From Diploscapter coronatus (Eukaryota; Nematoda; Chromadorea; Rhabditida; Rhabditidae), in NCBI GenBank assembly GCA_964036155.1, contig OZ038422.1, positions 1,178,001 to 1,242,000 on the forward strand: 64,000 bases of DNA, given 5' to 3'. The notes below the pieces were generated by a model, which worked only from the letters and a program-made list of their open reading frames with translations, did no database searches and was not told where the DNA came from. Both the position numbers and the translations under genes were made by a program. Positions 1 through 10,358 of this stretch are shown here, piece after piece. Each line of letters starts with the position of its first letter. Position 1 is the stretch's first letter.

Positions 1-221
1 GCATAGTTAAAGGGGTGGGCCTCTTACGAGTGCCAACCTTAGCGTACACCTGTCGTAGCAGACAGGTCTTGAGATCTAGTCCATCTCCCCCATATTATCT
101 GATAGTAGAAGTTTATATACGAGACAAGGTTAGGAGGAGAGTTGTCTATCCGTCTAATGAACTCATGGAAAAGGGGGAGCCTCTTTTCTATCATAGTAAT
201 TTTCAAATGCTATTTTTGCAG

Positions 222-1071
222 AATAATTTTAGGAATCCGCATTTATATGGAGAAAATCCCGAGTCTCCCTACGTGACATCGATGAACGCTCTCGTCGCCA
301 GGATCAACTATCTCAGGCGGAGTGCTGGACGCCGAGAGCTTCTTCACTCGCCCAAACTGGCCAGAATCGCTGGTGAGTGGGCTGAGCGGATTGCGAGAAC
401 CGGACAAATGAGGTATTTTCTTCTTTAACGTCTTTAAAAACTATTTTAATATCTGAAACACATTTCAAGACTGGACGAGGAGTACCCGATGAACGTGTGG
501 ATGGGCCCGGTCGTCACTCCTTCGATCGCGGACACCTGGTGGCAGGAGTCGGAAATCTACTCCAGCTCAAACTACTTCAAACAGGTAATTTTAAGGAAGA
601 AAAGGTAACCTTTTGTAGTACACACCCGCTTTTGAGGAGTGAGACAAGAGAAAATAATAAAAGTGGGTGTGGAGTACAAGAGGCCAAAAAAGATATTATT
701 GAAATCCGGACTACTTGACGTTGAAAATAAACTGAAACGGGAGAAAGACGCGCAATTCTCACATTGGTGAGGCAATATTCGTTACCCGGTGACACATTGC
801 ATACATTTGATTATCATCGATTTTAATAGACGAACAGAATGCATTGTGTGCGATTTCTCGTAGGGTAACGAACATTGCCTCACCAATGCGAGAATTGCGT
901 GTCTTTCTTCCACCTCACGTTTATTTTCAACGCAAAGTAGTCAGATAGCAATAATCGAAGGTGATTTTTTGTTACTTCTTTCTTTTCCAGGACGACCTGC
1001 TCCACATTGCCGCCGCAAAGACCTTTTGTGATCGCAAAAATGCCTATGTGGTTGTTGCCGTGTATGACTAA
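222..1071 (+). CDS. CAP/SCP-domain protein, 3' part (5' end unresolved)
   Basis: Three phase-consistent exons: about 222-412, 470-584 and 991-1071 (TAA 1069-1071). The first encodes the CAP N-terminal helix (MNALVARINYLRRS, then KLARIAGEWAERIARTGQM), the second a CAP core with a TWWQESEIY block, the third a short end YVVVAVYD. CAP (SCP/TAPS) proteins are secreted or membrane-associated and abundant in nematodes. The usual CAP1 block with His and Glu before the last strand is not recognisable: DLLHIAAAKTFCDRKN stands there, so the classical cavity residues look lost. The 5' end is unclear: the frame is open from base 15, but a good acceptor (TTTTTGCAG) ends at 221, so earlier exons probably lie upstream or outside the window. 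Intron 2 carries two hairpin repeats. Function beyond the fold is not inferable. Confidence 0.72.
606..685. repeat. Hairpin MITE, family A
   Basis: Imperfect inverted repeat with ends related to CCTTTTGTAGTACACACCC and its complement GGGTGTGGAGTACAAGAGG, lying in intron 2 of the CAP gene. Other copies: 6803, 29441, 34203, 40255, 52421 and 55228. Confidence 0.7.
726..935. repeat. Hairpin repeat in CAP intron
   Basis: Long inverted repeat: the left arm contains CAATTCTCACATTGGTGAGG, the right arm its near complement around 880-900, and the outer ends both read AATAAAC/GTTTATT. No other copy was noticed in the window. Confidence 0.7.
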
Positions 1072-1186
1072 TAAATGCATCCTATGATAAATAGAAGGAA
1101 AGTTTAATTGTCAAAAGAAATTGTATCACACAATGCCGAATCTGTTTTTAGCCTATTTTTAAATTGCACAAATAAATTTTGAGAAG

Positions 1187-1193
1187 TATAAAA
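1187..1193 (+). promoter_or_regulatory. TATA box of the small secreted gene
   Basis: TATAAAA followed by GGCG, 46 bases before the ATG at 1239. The spacing suits a TATA-driven gene with a short leader. Confidence 0.5.
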
Positions 1194-1238
1194 GGCGACG
1201 ATTGTTAGAACAAATGACTTTCGAACTAGGCTTTGGAG

Positions 1239-2000
1239 ATGAAAACCGCCATTGCTTTGCTCCTTAGTTTTTTCGTCGTTTGGTAAGAATTATTATCGGT
1301 GATTTCTAATATGCAACTTGTGGTCAAGCTCGGCGACCCTTGGTTGGCAGAGTGCTATTGGAAGTATTGCAAATACTGGGTATGGAAATTGTCAGCAATG
1401 GACTCAGTTACCTGACGGCCGTACCTGCTGCCTTGTGAACTACAATGGTCAGGTATATTTTTGAAAACTTTTCATATTAGTGGCGCGGAAAAAAGCGGTC
1501 ATCGGAAGGCTAGAACATGCAGAGGGATTTCTCTAGCGTCCTCATTGAACACATTATTTCATCATACGATTGCCAGAGTCTGTTTGCCCTCTCTATATGT
1601 GAATATCCCTCTTTTTGCGCATCGATGATACTTGAAGATTTGATATTTTAGAATCAATGGCAGTGCTTTGATAATCAGCAACAAGATATGGGCAACGGCC
1701 AGTACAATAACTATTGGCAGCAGTATTGCCAATCATACCCCTATATTCAGGGTTATCAAAAGTGAGTGATAATCAATTGAATTGTAAAACTAAAGATGGT
1801 AGTTCTCTCAGTAACGGCGGCTATGCTAACCAACAATACTGGTACATTTACTGTTCGCGGTGTCCATATTGTCCATGCTGTCCAAGGTAAGCAAATTCAA
1901 ATTTACGCAGAACAATCTAATTGAACCTAATAATATTAGCGCGAATGGCGTCACTGGACAATATAACATCGGCACTACGACTTTAGGCTGGGGAAAATAA
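1239..2000 (+). CDS. Small secreted Cys/Gln/Tyr/Trp-rich protein, unknown family
   Basis: Five exons: 1239-1282, 1329-1452, 1652-1761, 1812-1886 and 1940-2000, all in phase, giving 137 residues. Residues 1-15 are a signal peptide (MKTAIALLLSFFVVC). The mature chain is rich in Gln, Asn, Tyr, Trp and Gly with paired cysteines (RTCCLVNY) and a compact cysteine cluster near the end (CSRCPYCPCCP). The acceptor of intron 1 is CAAG at 1328: the better-looking CAG at 1350 would create an immediate stop, so phase decides. A TATA box lies 46 bases upstream. Family not recognised. The composition suggests an extracellular, disulfide-linked structural or defence protein, which is inference only. Confidence 0.65.
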
Positions 2001-2165
2001 TCTCATCATTGCAATTTCACATATGATTAATCAATAAATCGATACGCATTTAATTATTTGCATGCTTGTAATAGGGTATTAGCAGGGCTTATGTGCCATA
2101 ATGACATTAACCAACGAAATCAAAATTTTGCCACTATCAAAAAGTTTCTCGCCACACTGAAGAAA

Positions 2166-3674
2166 ATGCTCAAAATATCGATATTTTTCTATTTTATTCA
2201 AATTGGATTTTCATATGTCGAAAACTACAGTGAGTCATAAAATTTATCATTGACTTAGAAAAATTTGTCTTTCGGTGACCAAAACAATACATTTTGTCCT
2301 CCACCGAATATAACGTGTGACAATTATTATAGTCACTTGAAAGTATGGGCCGATATTGCTGTTGTCTATGAGTTAAAAGAACCCTTAGATCATATGACAA
2401 AGGTAATGAGGGATGGATTTTAAATAGTCAGCCTTTTTCAGGTAATTACCTCAATTATCCGAGACGATCTTTTTAATTACCCTGGTAACCCGTACGCTAT
2501 GGGCTTTGATTTGAATGGACTCAGAGCGTCTAAAGTAGCTCCCATCCCCTATCCAGGGGCATATTATTACGTTGGAGTTCCGGCTGTTTATGGAGAGCCT
2601 TTGTAAGACCTCAAAAATTCTTTTTTTCAAATTGTGTACAGGTCGAATGACGATTTCGTCGACATGTTGGGGAGCTACAGCTCATCATACCCGCCGGACA
2701 ATGATACAATGAGCATCGACAAGTACGTTGCAGCATTTTAGCGTTTTGAAGAAAATTCATTTAGTGGTCTTTCTTACGTCCTCTACAATCTAAACCAAAG
2801 TCGGAACGCCGCTGAAAGCTTCCTGCCCAGAGTCGTTATTCTAGTGGCTAACAAGTTTGATGAAACCGTGTATTCATTCTACGACGCTACCTGAGTAAAT
2901 TCAGCGATTCAACAGTGGGTGAAGCGAAAAGAACCGCACAATTGCTGCACAACACCAACACACTCATCATCACGGTGTCCGTCGACTCGGATGGAGATTT
3001 TTCGTCCCTCGCCACTGGACCGAACTACGTCTTCAAAATCCGCAACGTTACTGACGATATCCCTGTTGTGCAGCAAATCGGAAACATTCTAGGTGTGCGC
3101 AGACCTAGGGAGCACATTCGTCAGACGAAAATAAACTGCAGGGGCAGAGGTCAGAGCTGAACGAAATTTCAATTTCGCCTCAGCTCTGGTAGAGAGAGGT
3201 TGCACAGGCGATTTTATAGCAATGATACCTCAGGTCGCGCTAGTAAAAACTTTGGCTAATTACAGTATGAAGATAGAAATTTTCTAAGAAAATATATAGG
3301 GGGCAAGTCTCAAAGGGTTTCTGACAATCGCCCTCCCTAGGTCTGTGGGTGTGCAATTTTGGCTTTTTGTATTCATCAACGTTTTATTTTCAGTTTCAAT
3401 GTCCTCAATTTGTTTTCATGACAACGGTCCACCTCCAAAATCATCTTCAACAGTGACTACCCAACAGGCGGAAACGACTACCCAACAGGCAAAAACGACT
3501 ACCCAACAGGCAAAAACGACTACCCAACAGGCGGAAACGACCTCGCAAGCTACCACAGCTTATTCAATGCCGTCAACCACGAAATTATCGAACAAATTTG
3601 GGAAATCAATGTTTTCCATCATAATCGCTGTTTTACTTATCATTTTTCTTCTTGTAGATAAAAGCCTCTTGTAG
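2166..3674 (+). CDS. Secreted VWA protein with mucin stalk and C-terminal TM; frameshifted
   Basis: Exons 2259-2402, 2442-2602, 2642-2722, 2765-3092 and 3394-3674. A possible first exon starts at ATG 2166 with a signal peptide (MLKISIFFYFIQIGF), but its good donor (2230) is one base out of phase with exon 2; only a weak donor at 2217 fits. The middle reads as a von Willebrand A domain: WADIAVVYELKEP, then RVVILVANKFDE, LIITVSVDSD and LATGPNYVFKI. The usual DxSxS metal site is not present. The last exon encodes four 7-residue TTQQAET/TTQQAKT repeats and a terminal hydrophobic segment (SIIIAVLLIIFLLV). In exon 5 the frame closes at TGA 2892 and resumes one base off, so a one-base indel near 2880-2893 is needed. 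Either a sequencing error or gene decay. Confidence 0.62.
3099..3347. mobile_element. hAT-like MITE in the last VWA intron
   Basis: Ends are inverted (AGACCTAGG at left, CCTAGGTCT at right). The host word GGTGTGC occurs just before the element (3092-3098) and just after it (3348-3354), a target-site duplication of 7-8 bases as in hAT elements. The inner part contains GACGAAAATAAACT, also present in the copy at 49139. Confidence 0.7.
3456..3539 (+). repeat. 21-base tandem repeat, four units
   Basis: Four copies of a 21-base unit encoding TTQQAE/KT in the mucin-like stalk of the VWA protein. Units differ only at the GCGGAA/GCAAAA position, indicating recent slippage or exchange. Confidence 0.9.
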
Positions 3675-3856
3675 TTATCATTCATTTGTCTCTGCCTCTC
3701 ATTTTCATTTGTCATTCAGTTCTTAAAATGATCACTCTAAAACTAGTGACAACTACAGAGAACCATCAAGACAACGTATATGCAAATTTGTATTCAACAC
3801 AATGAAATTTACAGAAACGAATAAATAGGTTTTCAAAATCAAAGATGTTAAGAGTT

Positions 3857-5776
3857 TCATTTTCTTCCGAAAATCCTGAGCAACATCAGGAAGATGTTGA
3901 CTATGTCCAGGAACAGCATCAGAGCTGCCAAGACATACTCTTCCTCAGACAACTCGAAGCGTCGTCCACCCATAATTAGCTGCAATTAAGTAATTGGGAA
4001 AATTAATTGGGCTAATTAGGCTTCCTGTATTTACGAGCGAATGACAAATAAAGACAGCTCTTTTCTTATTTCTCCGCTTTTCCTACATTCTCTATCCTGC
4101 CTATCCGTCTGTAAATACATAAAGCCGGCTAACTATCTTACCTGTATATCGATCATCATATAGAAGATAATTAGTATGCTTGAGAGCCAACCGTATATGA
4201 TCAAAGGCCACTCAAAATCGAAGACGACCGCGAACAGAATCGCATTTAGTCCAAACATCAGCAAAGAAATTCCCAACAGGTAGGCGATTCCGATTAACCT
4301 GAAATTTCATAATCAACTAATTTGAGTCCTTAGTTTTTAATCTTATACGAGGTAAAGTCCCATTTGGTCTGGGTAGCAAATAGGAATATCGCTGCAGAGA
4401 CCCCCAAGGTTGCGATCATGCAGATCAAAACGGACACGACATTGTAACAAGAACAAATGCTCATTAGCATACATCCTGTAGCTACTGTCTAAAAATTAAA
4501 AATGTTTTAGGAAAGATAGGTATTTTGGACTTACAAAAATTAGCAACATGATTAGATTTATAGGATACGTTCTACGTAAAGGCTGAACGCAAGATAGTAA
4601 AATTGCCATGACCAAATATACACATCTGAAAATTTCGCACGATTCGTTTGAATTGAATTTTGTCTGTTTACATTGGAACCACCAAAAACGGTATGTTCGT
4701 TTGAGCGAAGTTTCTCAGACCTTTAGTGTAGAATGGGATGGAGCACATTACCGCTACTATTACCAGCTGAAAGCATTAGGACGCGTTCATACTCCGTTCA
4801 CGCTCACGCGAGCGGAAAACATAGCACGGAGTATGAGCGTGCTCTTAGATAAATTGAATAGTTTCAATAAAAATGAATTACCATGATCGTGACCAGTAGG
4901 AAGACTTTCCTGATGAAGGCATGTCTGAGCGATCGGTCTCTGAAATAGTCGTTTAAATACTTTATTTTTAGCTCATCTTACGTAAATACAAGATTCTTCT
5001 TGGGCCCACCTGCCTCGGCATTAATCACATTTTGTGGAGTCGTGGCTGCGAGTTGTGGCTGTGGAGCGGAATTATAGACGTTTGAAGTAGGCGGATTATC
5101 ATAGGCTGGGGGTGAGTCGTAGATATTCGAATTCCCAGGTTGATCGTAAGACGCTGAGTGAACTGCGAGATTTCCTTAATTTATATGTTTCTTTCAACGA
5201 AAATTGAGTATTTTAGGCAAGAGTTTATCGTTGATTGGAGAGCAAAGTCGACATTCACATGCAGCAATTGGAAATCAAATTTGGAGAAGCGAAATAGTGA
5301 GTCGCGTAGAAGAGAAACGAGATGAATAGCGCAATTTTTGAATATCGACGGCTTCTCTCCAATTAATAATACTTTGGGAAAATTCGAAATTTTAATTGAT
5401 CATCTAGATGAGAACCAATGCTTCGCGATTACGTTAGATGAAATCAGGTGAAAATACCCGATAAATATATCGTATCGATCGAATGAAGTGATAGTTCGTG
5501 TGTTAAAAAGCATCTTGCGAGAAATGCGCGTCACGACTATGCGCGCAGAGAGGCTAGAGTATAGAGAAAGAAGAGTCAGCAAAGGATAATGAAAAGAGTG
5601 GGCATGTAATTTCCTGTCTCTCTCGCCTCTTCTCCCTATTTTTCAACATACGATGTCATTTCGTTTAACCGATACAGTATTTAAGCTGCATTTCTTAAAA
5701 TACCTGCATCCAGCGCCCAATTGTTTCCAGCTATCTTATTGTACATGGGATTTTCCAGGTGGGGTTGATTTGCCAT
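3857..5776 (-). CDS. TMBIM / lifeguard family (Bax-inhibitor-1-like) membrane protein
   Basis: Eight exons on the minus strand: 5704-5776, 4982-5162, 4882-4939, 4672-4766, 4535-4625, 4349-4488, 4142-4298 and 3857-3979; 305 residues, every junction in phase. The N-terminal 85 residues are hydrophilic and rich in Pro, Asn and Tyr, as in lifeguard proteins. Then DRSLRHAFIRKVFLLVTIM starts TM1, and VMAILLSCVQPLRRTYPIN, QTKWDFTS and the C-terminal GGRRFELSEEEYVLAAL with LDIVNIFLMLLR follow. These are hallmark TMBIM blocks with seven hydrophobic segments. Family members act in Golgi, ER or lysosome membranes on calcium leak and cell-death control. The two gaps between TM1 and TM2 are resolved by an unusual open read-through (FYTKGLRNFAQTN). 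A close paralogue cannot be excluded. Confidence 0.92.
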
Positions 5777-6492
5777 TTCGGAATTTCCTGAAATTTTGTA
5801 TCTAATATGGTAATGGTAAGAATCTGGAAAAATCACAATAAAAAGTCAATCAACTTCGTTGAGGAAGACGTAGCATAATTTTCCGAATAAGGCGCTTTTC
5901 GAATAAAAATGGAGAAGCTTGATAAAAATTCGCCATTATTCATCAATAAATTTTGGAAATTAATGATAAAATATGGGCAACTTCCCGATGAGAATAAGTA
6001 AGTACGACACTCAAACGCCTGACCGGGAATACTCGCCATTTATCAACAAAATTTTCAATGCTGTTTGAGGCTTACTACCTTATCGCATTTTTATCGATGT
6101 GGGAAAATGAGTCAGAAGCTTCGAATTCGAACTCGCAAAATGACATGGAATATTGATTGAACACTATTTGACAACCTGATAACGTGATTCTACAAACACT
6201 TTTCGTCGGAAAATCATAAAATTACGCATTTTGAAAGTATAATCATAATCGTGCGCATTATGAAATGACGATTACTAGACAAAATAAACATGCTGATTTG
6301 ATGACTTCTGAGATTAAGCTAGAACTTCTTAATGTAAAATAATGTCTCATAAGAATTACTGTACAGCTAGAGTATACCATGATCAATTGTGCTAGGAATT
6401 TCGAAATCCGAGTTTGAGGGGACCTGGAAAAGTATCATCGACTGCCATGGTTGACCTACACATTAAAATAATTTTTGCAAAAGTAGGCATAC

Positions 6493-6713
6493 TATTGTTA
6501 ATGACCGATAACTTGAGACAAAATAAGCAGTGCACAAATTCGAATATGCAAAATGTGTGCATTACGTATTCATAAATGGTCATATGGTCGTCAACCTCAT
6601 TCTTTGAGTATGATGTAATAGCGTAAAGTCTGCTGCAACACAGCGCTCTAATTCTCATGTATCAAAAGGTCATTTTCATTTACTTCGTCTTAAATAATCG
6701 GTCATTGACAATA
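6493..6713. repeat. MITE family D
   Basis: About 220 bases with terminal inverted repeats TATTGTTAATGACCGATAAC at left and its near complement (CGGTCATTGACAATA) at right. Further copies at 17162, 24867, 29404, 33406 and 58126. Confidence 0.8.
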
Positions 6714-6802
6714 CCTTCAACGCTTTTCATCTCAATGCGATTCCATGCGTTACTCTTTCATCTTCGTTATTACTCTTCTAGGTTGGCGATTTGAGCTGAA
6801 TT

Positions 6803-6905
6803 AAGGTGGAGTCCGAACGACCTTTTGTAATCCATACCCACTTTGAGGAGAGTAAGGTAGGAAAAAAGTGGGTGTGGAGTACAAGAGGCCGTTCGAACTC
6901 TACTT
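6803..6905. repeat. Hairpin MITE, family A, extended arms
   Basis: Inner arms as in family A (ACCTTTTGTA...TACAAGAGG). The palindrome continues outward with AAGGTGGAGTCCGAACG and CGTTCGAACTCTACTT, so arms are longer than in other copies. Confidence 0.75.
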
Positions 6906-8220
6906 CATTACTATTCTGATCGGTCCTTGAATTGAACGGAATTCCAAAAAAGGTGAGTCGGACTTTCGGAATTCTGGGTCGACGTCAATCATAACCCAAT
7001 GATTTGTAAGATTACTTATGTTCGGGAATCACTTCAGAGAATGAAGATCACATTGGATGATGTTTCGCATGACACACGCACAGAAACCGTTCAACTAGCG
7101 TCATTTCGTGAAACTTCGTTCCTATTTTCATATATGGATGTGTAATTTCTATTATTATCGCAGCATGAATTCTTTCTTTTGAAGAAGTTCCCCAAACACC
7201 CATCGATAAATGTCGCGTAAATTTCCCCCTTCTTACACACATTATTCGCGAAATAGCGATATTTTTCTTCAACTCTATTGGACAGCGAACTGTTTCTCCA
7301 TTTTCTAACTTCTTCATTTCTCTTCAAGGAACCGTCATCTGTCTCCAAGAGAGAGCGGCGTTTTTCTCGAGCCTCTTTTCCTCTCTTCAAAGAACCTAAC
7401 TATCTCACTATCACCTTTTTTATCTCATCATTCCCTTATTCGTTGATTTCCTTCATGTAATTCTCTCCTCCTCTGCGTCTGTGTTCTATATTTTAATAAT
7501 TGCGACTCTAACCGTCTGAATGTCTGCACTGCGTACATGTGTGAGAGTCATTCCGATTAAAGGTTCAATTTTCACACAATTACTAATTTTGTCTTTCTAT
7601 AAAACGCTTGACAGAGAGGGCGCTGTTTTAGGGTACCTCTCTCATCTGCAACTACGGAAAATATCGATCTTCACGAAACGCTTATTCAAGGCTGCTGTCC
7701 ATTTTGTTACGATATTAAACGATAGTTCAATGCCTTCAGCAAACCTAATAATAATAACCTATTTTCTCCAAACCTTCGCAACATTATTGAAGGGGTGATT
7801 TAATTAATTTTCATAGTCCAAGTGAAATGTCTGGCCACAAAGATTACCATTTTCATCTATTTCTACAAAATCGCGCCAAATCCCATTAACTCATTAGCTG
7901 AGTGATAACGTCAAAATCGCTACTTTTCCTTCCATTTCCATTTATCGATTATCCCCCATCATTCTTGCAGAATCTATGAGATGCATTCAACTAATCAGTC
8001 TGGTCTTTTTTCCGTCAAACCTAAGAAGAAAATCATTCAAGATGGTCATGTGACTTGTCCACAAAATGTTTTTATAACATCTTCAAATTTACATTTTCCT
8101 AATTATTATGAAAAATCTCTCGCAAATAATGGCGTACTCCTCGCATAATTTTATTCGAACTCACATGATAATCACTAAGATCGATTAGTTCTTCAGAATA
8201 TTCAATTTTCGACTTTTCCT

Positions 8221-9950
8221 ATGATGGGACGACCTGTGTATTCAAGGGATTCATCCTCACCGGATAACGATTCGAGTTTTTCGAAGAAGGAAAAGAACCG
8301 TCTGGCTGCGGCGAGATTCCGAAACAAGCAGAAAACCCAGATTCAGGACTATAAATCGGTAAAATTTGCATTAGTGATCTACCTAAAGTTCTGCTCTAAA
8401 GATAAATGTCCATTTTTTGATATATTTGAAAATAAAAATATTCGATTTTCAGCTTTGCGAGCAGCAAGAGAAAGAAATTCTCCGACTTAAGACCGAACTC
8501 AAAATTTCTGCTGAGCGAGTTACGGAACTCCAAAGGATGTTAGACATCGCGATGGCCTACAGATCGATCCCCGTTGCGTTGTCCTTCTCTCAGACTACTC
8601 CGCAGCAAAGCGCGGCCCCACAATCCACTGTCACTTCAGCATCTGAATTGGCGCAAGCGTTGGCTCAGGCTCAAGTAAAATTTTCTGTTTCGAATTTTGT
8701 TTGATATTTGTAAATTCGTTAATGTTAAAACATGACTAAGAATAAGCATAACAAAGGGAAAGATAGAAGAATGAATGAGTGGTACTCTAACACATAACAC
8801 AACTTGCAACATTAGAAATTCCATTATATCATATAGTATGGTTAAGGGGAAAAATTAAATCACCTTATGATATCATATTATGACGAAAAATGTTTAAATT
8901 TCTAAGGTTAGGTCATGTATGAATATTATTTCAGATACAAGCCCAGGTTCAGGCTCAGGCTCAAGCGTTATCAACCCCCTTAAATCAGGATATTTCGAAT
9001 CCTCAAATTCGATCTTTCAATGATAGCTTGGATTGGCAGAACACGCCGGGAAGCACTACTTTTGAAGAATCGATTTGCAGCGTGCTGTCTAATGCGTCTA
9101 CTTGTAAGCGTTCAGTTTACAATTTTTACTTGAAAAGGAAGTAGTATTTCTATCCTTATCAATTTCAAATTTTTCTAATTGTGAGTACAAAACCATGTTA
9201 CTTCCCCGAAATCTTGCAGAGGTAGTGACAATAAATTTAAAGAGAAACTTCTTTATCGTTCGAAATGAGTAATCGATAAATTAAATATAGGGAAGAGGAA
9301 GTATTCCTAAATTGTAGTGGTTTCGAATGTGAAATGTATGATATCTGTTTCAGCGACCTTTTCTCCCGATAACGGCGAAGGAACATCGAATTTGAACGGA
9401 TTTCAATCACAATTTCAAAATATTGCAAAGATAAATGAAGACCAGAAATCGATCGTTCAAAATCAGGCAACGAATCAAACAACTCAAGATACGAATCAGC
9501 AGTTTGAGCTTACGAGGCCCACTCAGGTCAGAATTATTGATACTCAAATCTGAGAGGTGGCAAATGGGGAGGGAGAAAGAAGCGGTTTTAAGCCAGCCTC
9601 TCTTTCCTTTTTGCGTGCTATTTCTTGATTTTCCACCCACTCAAAATAACTGTGCACCACTTTGCACGCCTCCCAGATTTCGGCATCAATAATAGATAGC
9701 ATCATATTTTTAGCCATTTTATAATTTAAATTATTATTTTTAGATTATATTCGAAGAACCTACAACGGTACAAGCTGCAACTATCTGCTACCCCAGGGAT
9801 TCACTATGCGATTTAATTAGTTCACCTATGCTGTGAGTTTAGAATATCATTTTTCAATTTAAATAAATTCACACATATTTTAGGTTCCGTCAATCATCCT
9901 TGCAATTTTCACCACTCTACCAAAAGTATTTCGGCAATAATAGGCCATAG
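8221..9950 (+). CDS. bZIP transcription factor with Gln/Ala-rich middle
   Basis: Six in-phase exons: 8221-8358, 8453-8674, 8935-9103, 9354-9526, 9744-9832 and 9884-9950; 285 residues. The bZIP domain sits at the N-terminus: the basic region KNRLAAARFRNKQK matches NxxAAxxxR, and leucine-type heptads follow (EILRLKTELKISAERVTEL). Phe stands at the position that is usually Cys or Ser, comparable to the Tyr of ATF4-type factors. Residues about 100-145 are Gln/Ala repeats (LAQALAQAQ, then IQAQVQAQAQ), and the C-terminal half is Ser/Gln/Asn-rich as in activation domains. Expected to bind DNA as a dimer in the nucleus. ATG 8221 is followed by a second ATG; either may be used. Intron 4 carries a family I hairpin. 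Assignment to an ATF/CREB subfamily is uncertain. Confidence 0.88.
9547..9680. repeat. Hairpin MITE, family I
   Basis: Ends AATCTGAGAGGTGG and CACGCCTCCCAGATT form the stem. It lies in intron 4 of the bZIP gene. Other copies at 16000 and 31628 share the CTGGGAGG ends and the same pyrimidine-rich centre. Confidence 0.75.
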
Positions 9951-10358
9951 AATATACATGTGCTCAATAGTTAATTCAGCCAAATGTGAGAGTCTGATTG
10001 AAGCCATAGTCGATTATTACCTCAGAATACAAATTAAGAAAACAAATACAATAATGTTCGAATCAAACAAATCTATTGTGATTATTTATATTTGAAGAAT
10101 AAATAAATGTATTCTTAAATGACGTTTATTTTTGAAATTACTTGATTTTGCGATTCTGCGCGATTGATATTAATCGGTTACAACTGAAAATCGATAATGA
10201 TGATAATGACACTGACAGGTTCTAGATTAAATTCATGTGCCGTCTACTATCTCTGAGAATTCCAAAATCAAACGCCCAATTTGATGTGTGTTCTCAACTA
10301 TTTGATCTAAGTAACTCTATTCTATTGATTAAAACATTACTTCTAAATCAAAACAAAC
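9951..10358. other. Intergenic AT-rich spacer, bZIP to transporter
   Basis: Contains AATAAA at about 10100, a plausible poly(A) signal of the bZIP gene. No coding signal or hairpin recognised. Confidence 0.5.

Larger units (their letters stand above)
5777..8220. other. Intergenic region, divergent promoters of TMBIM and bZIP genes
   Basis: No supported gene. Holds hairpin elements at 6493-6713 and 6803-6905. Short open frames around 7050-7800 on both strands have no family motif and overlap each other, so they are left out. The TMBIM promoter should lie just above 5776 and the bZIP promoter just below 8221. Confidence 0.6.

Noticed and set aside
4608..4886. Open frame on the plus strand inside the TMBIM gene
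   Set aside because: It is the complement of TMBIM exons 4 and part of its introns; the minus strand gives phase-consistent family motifs.
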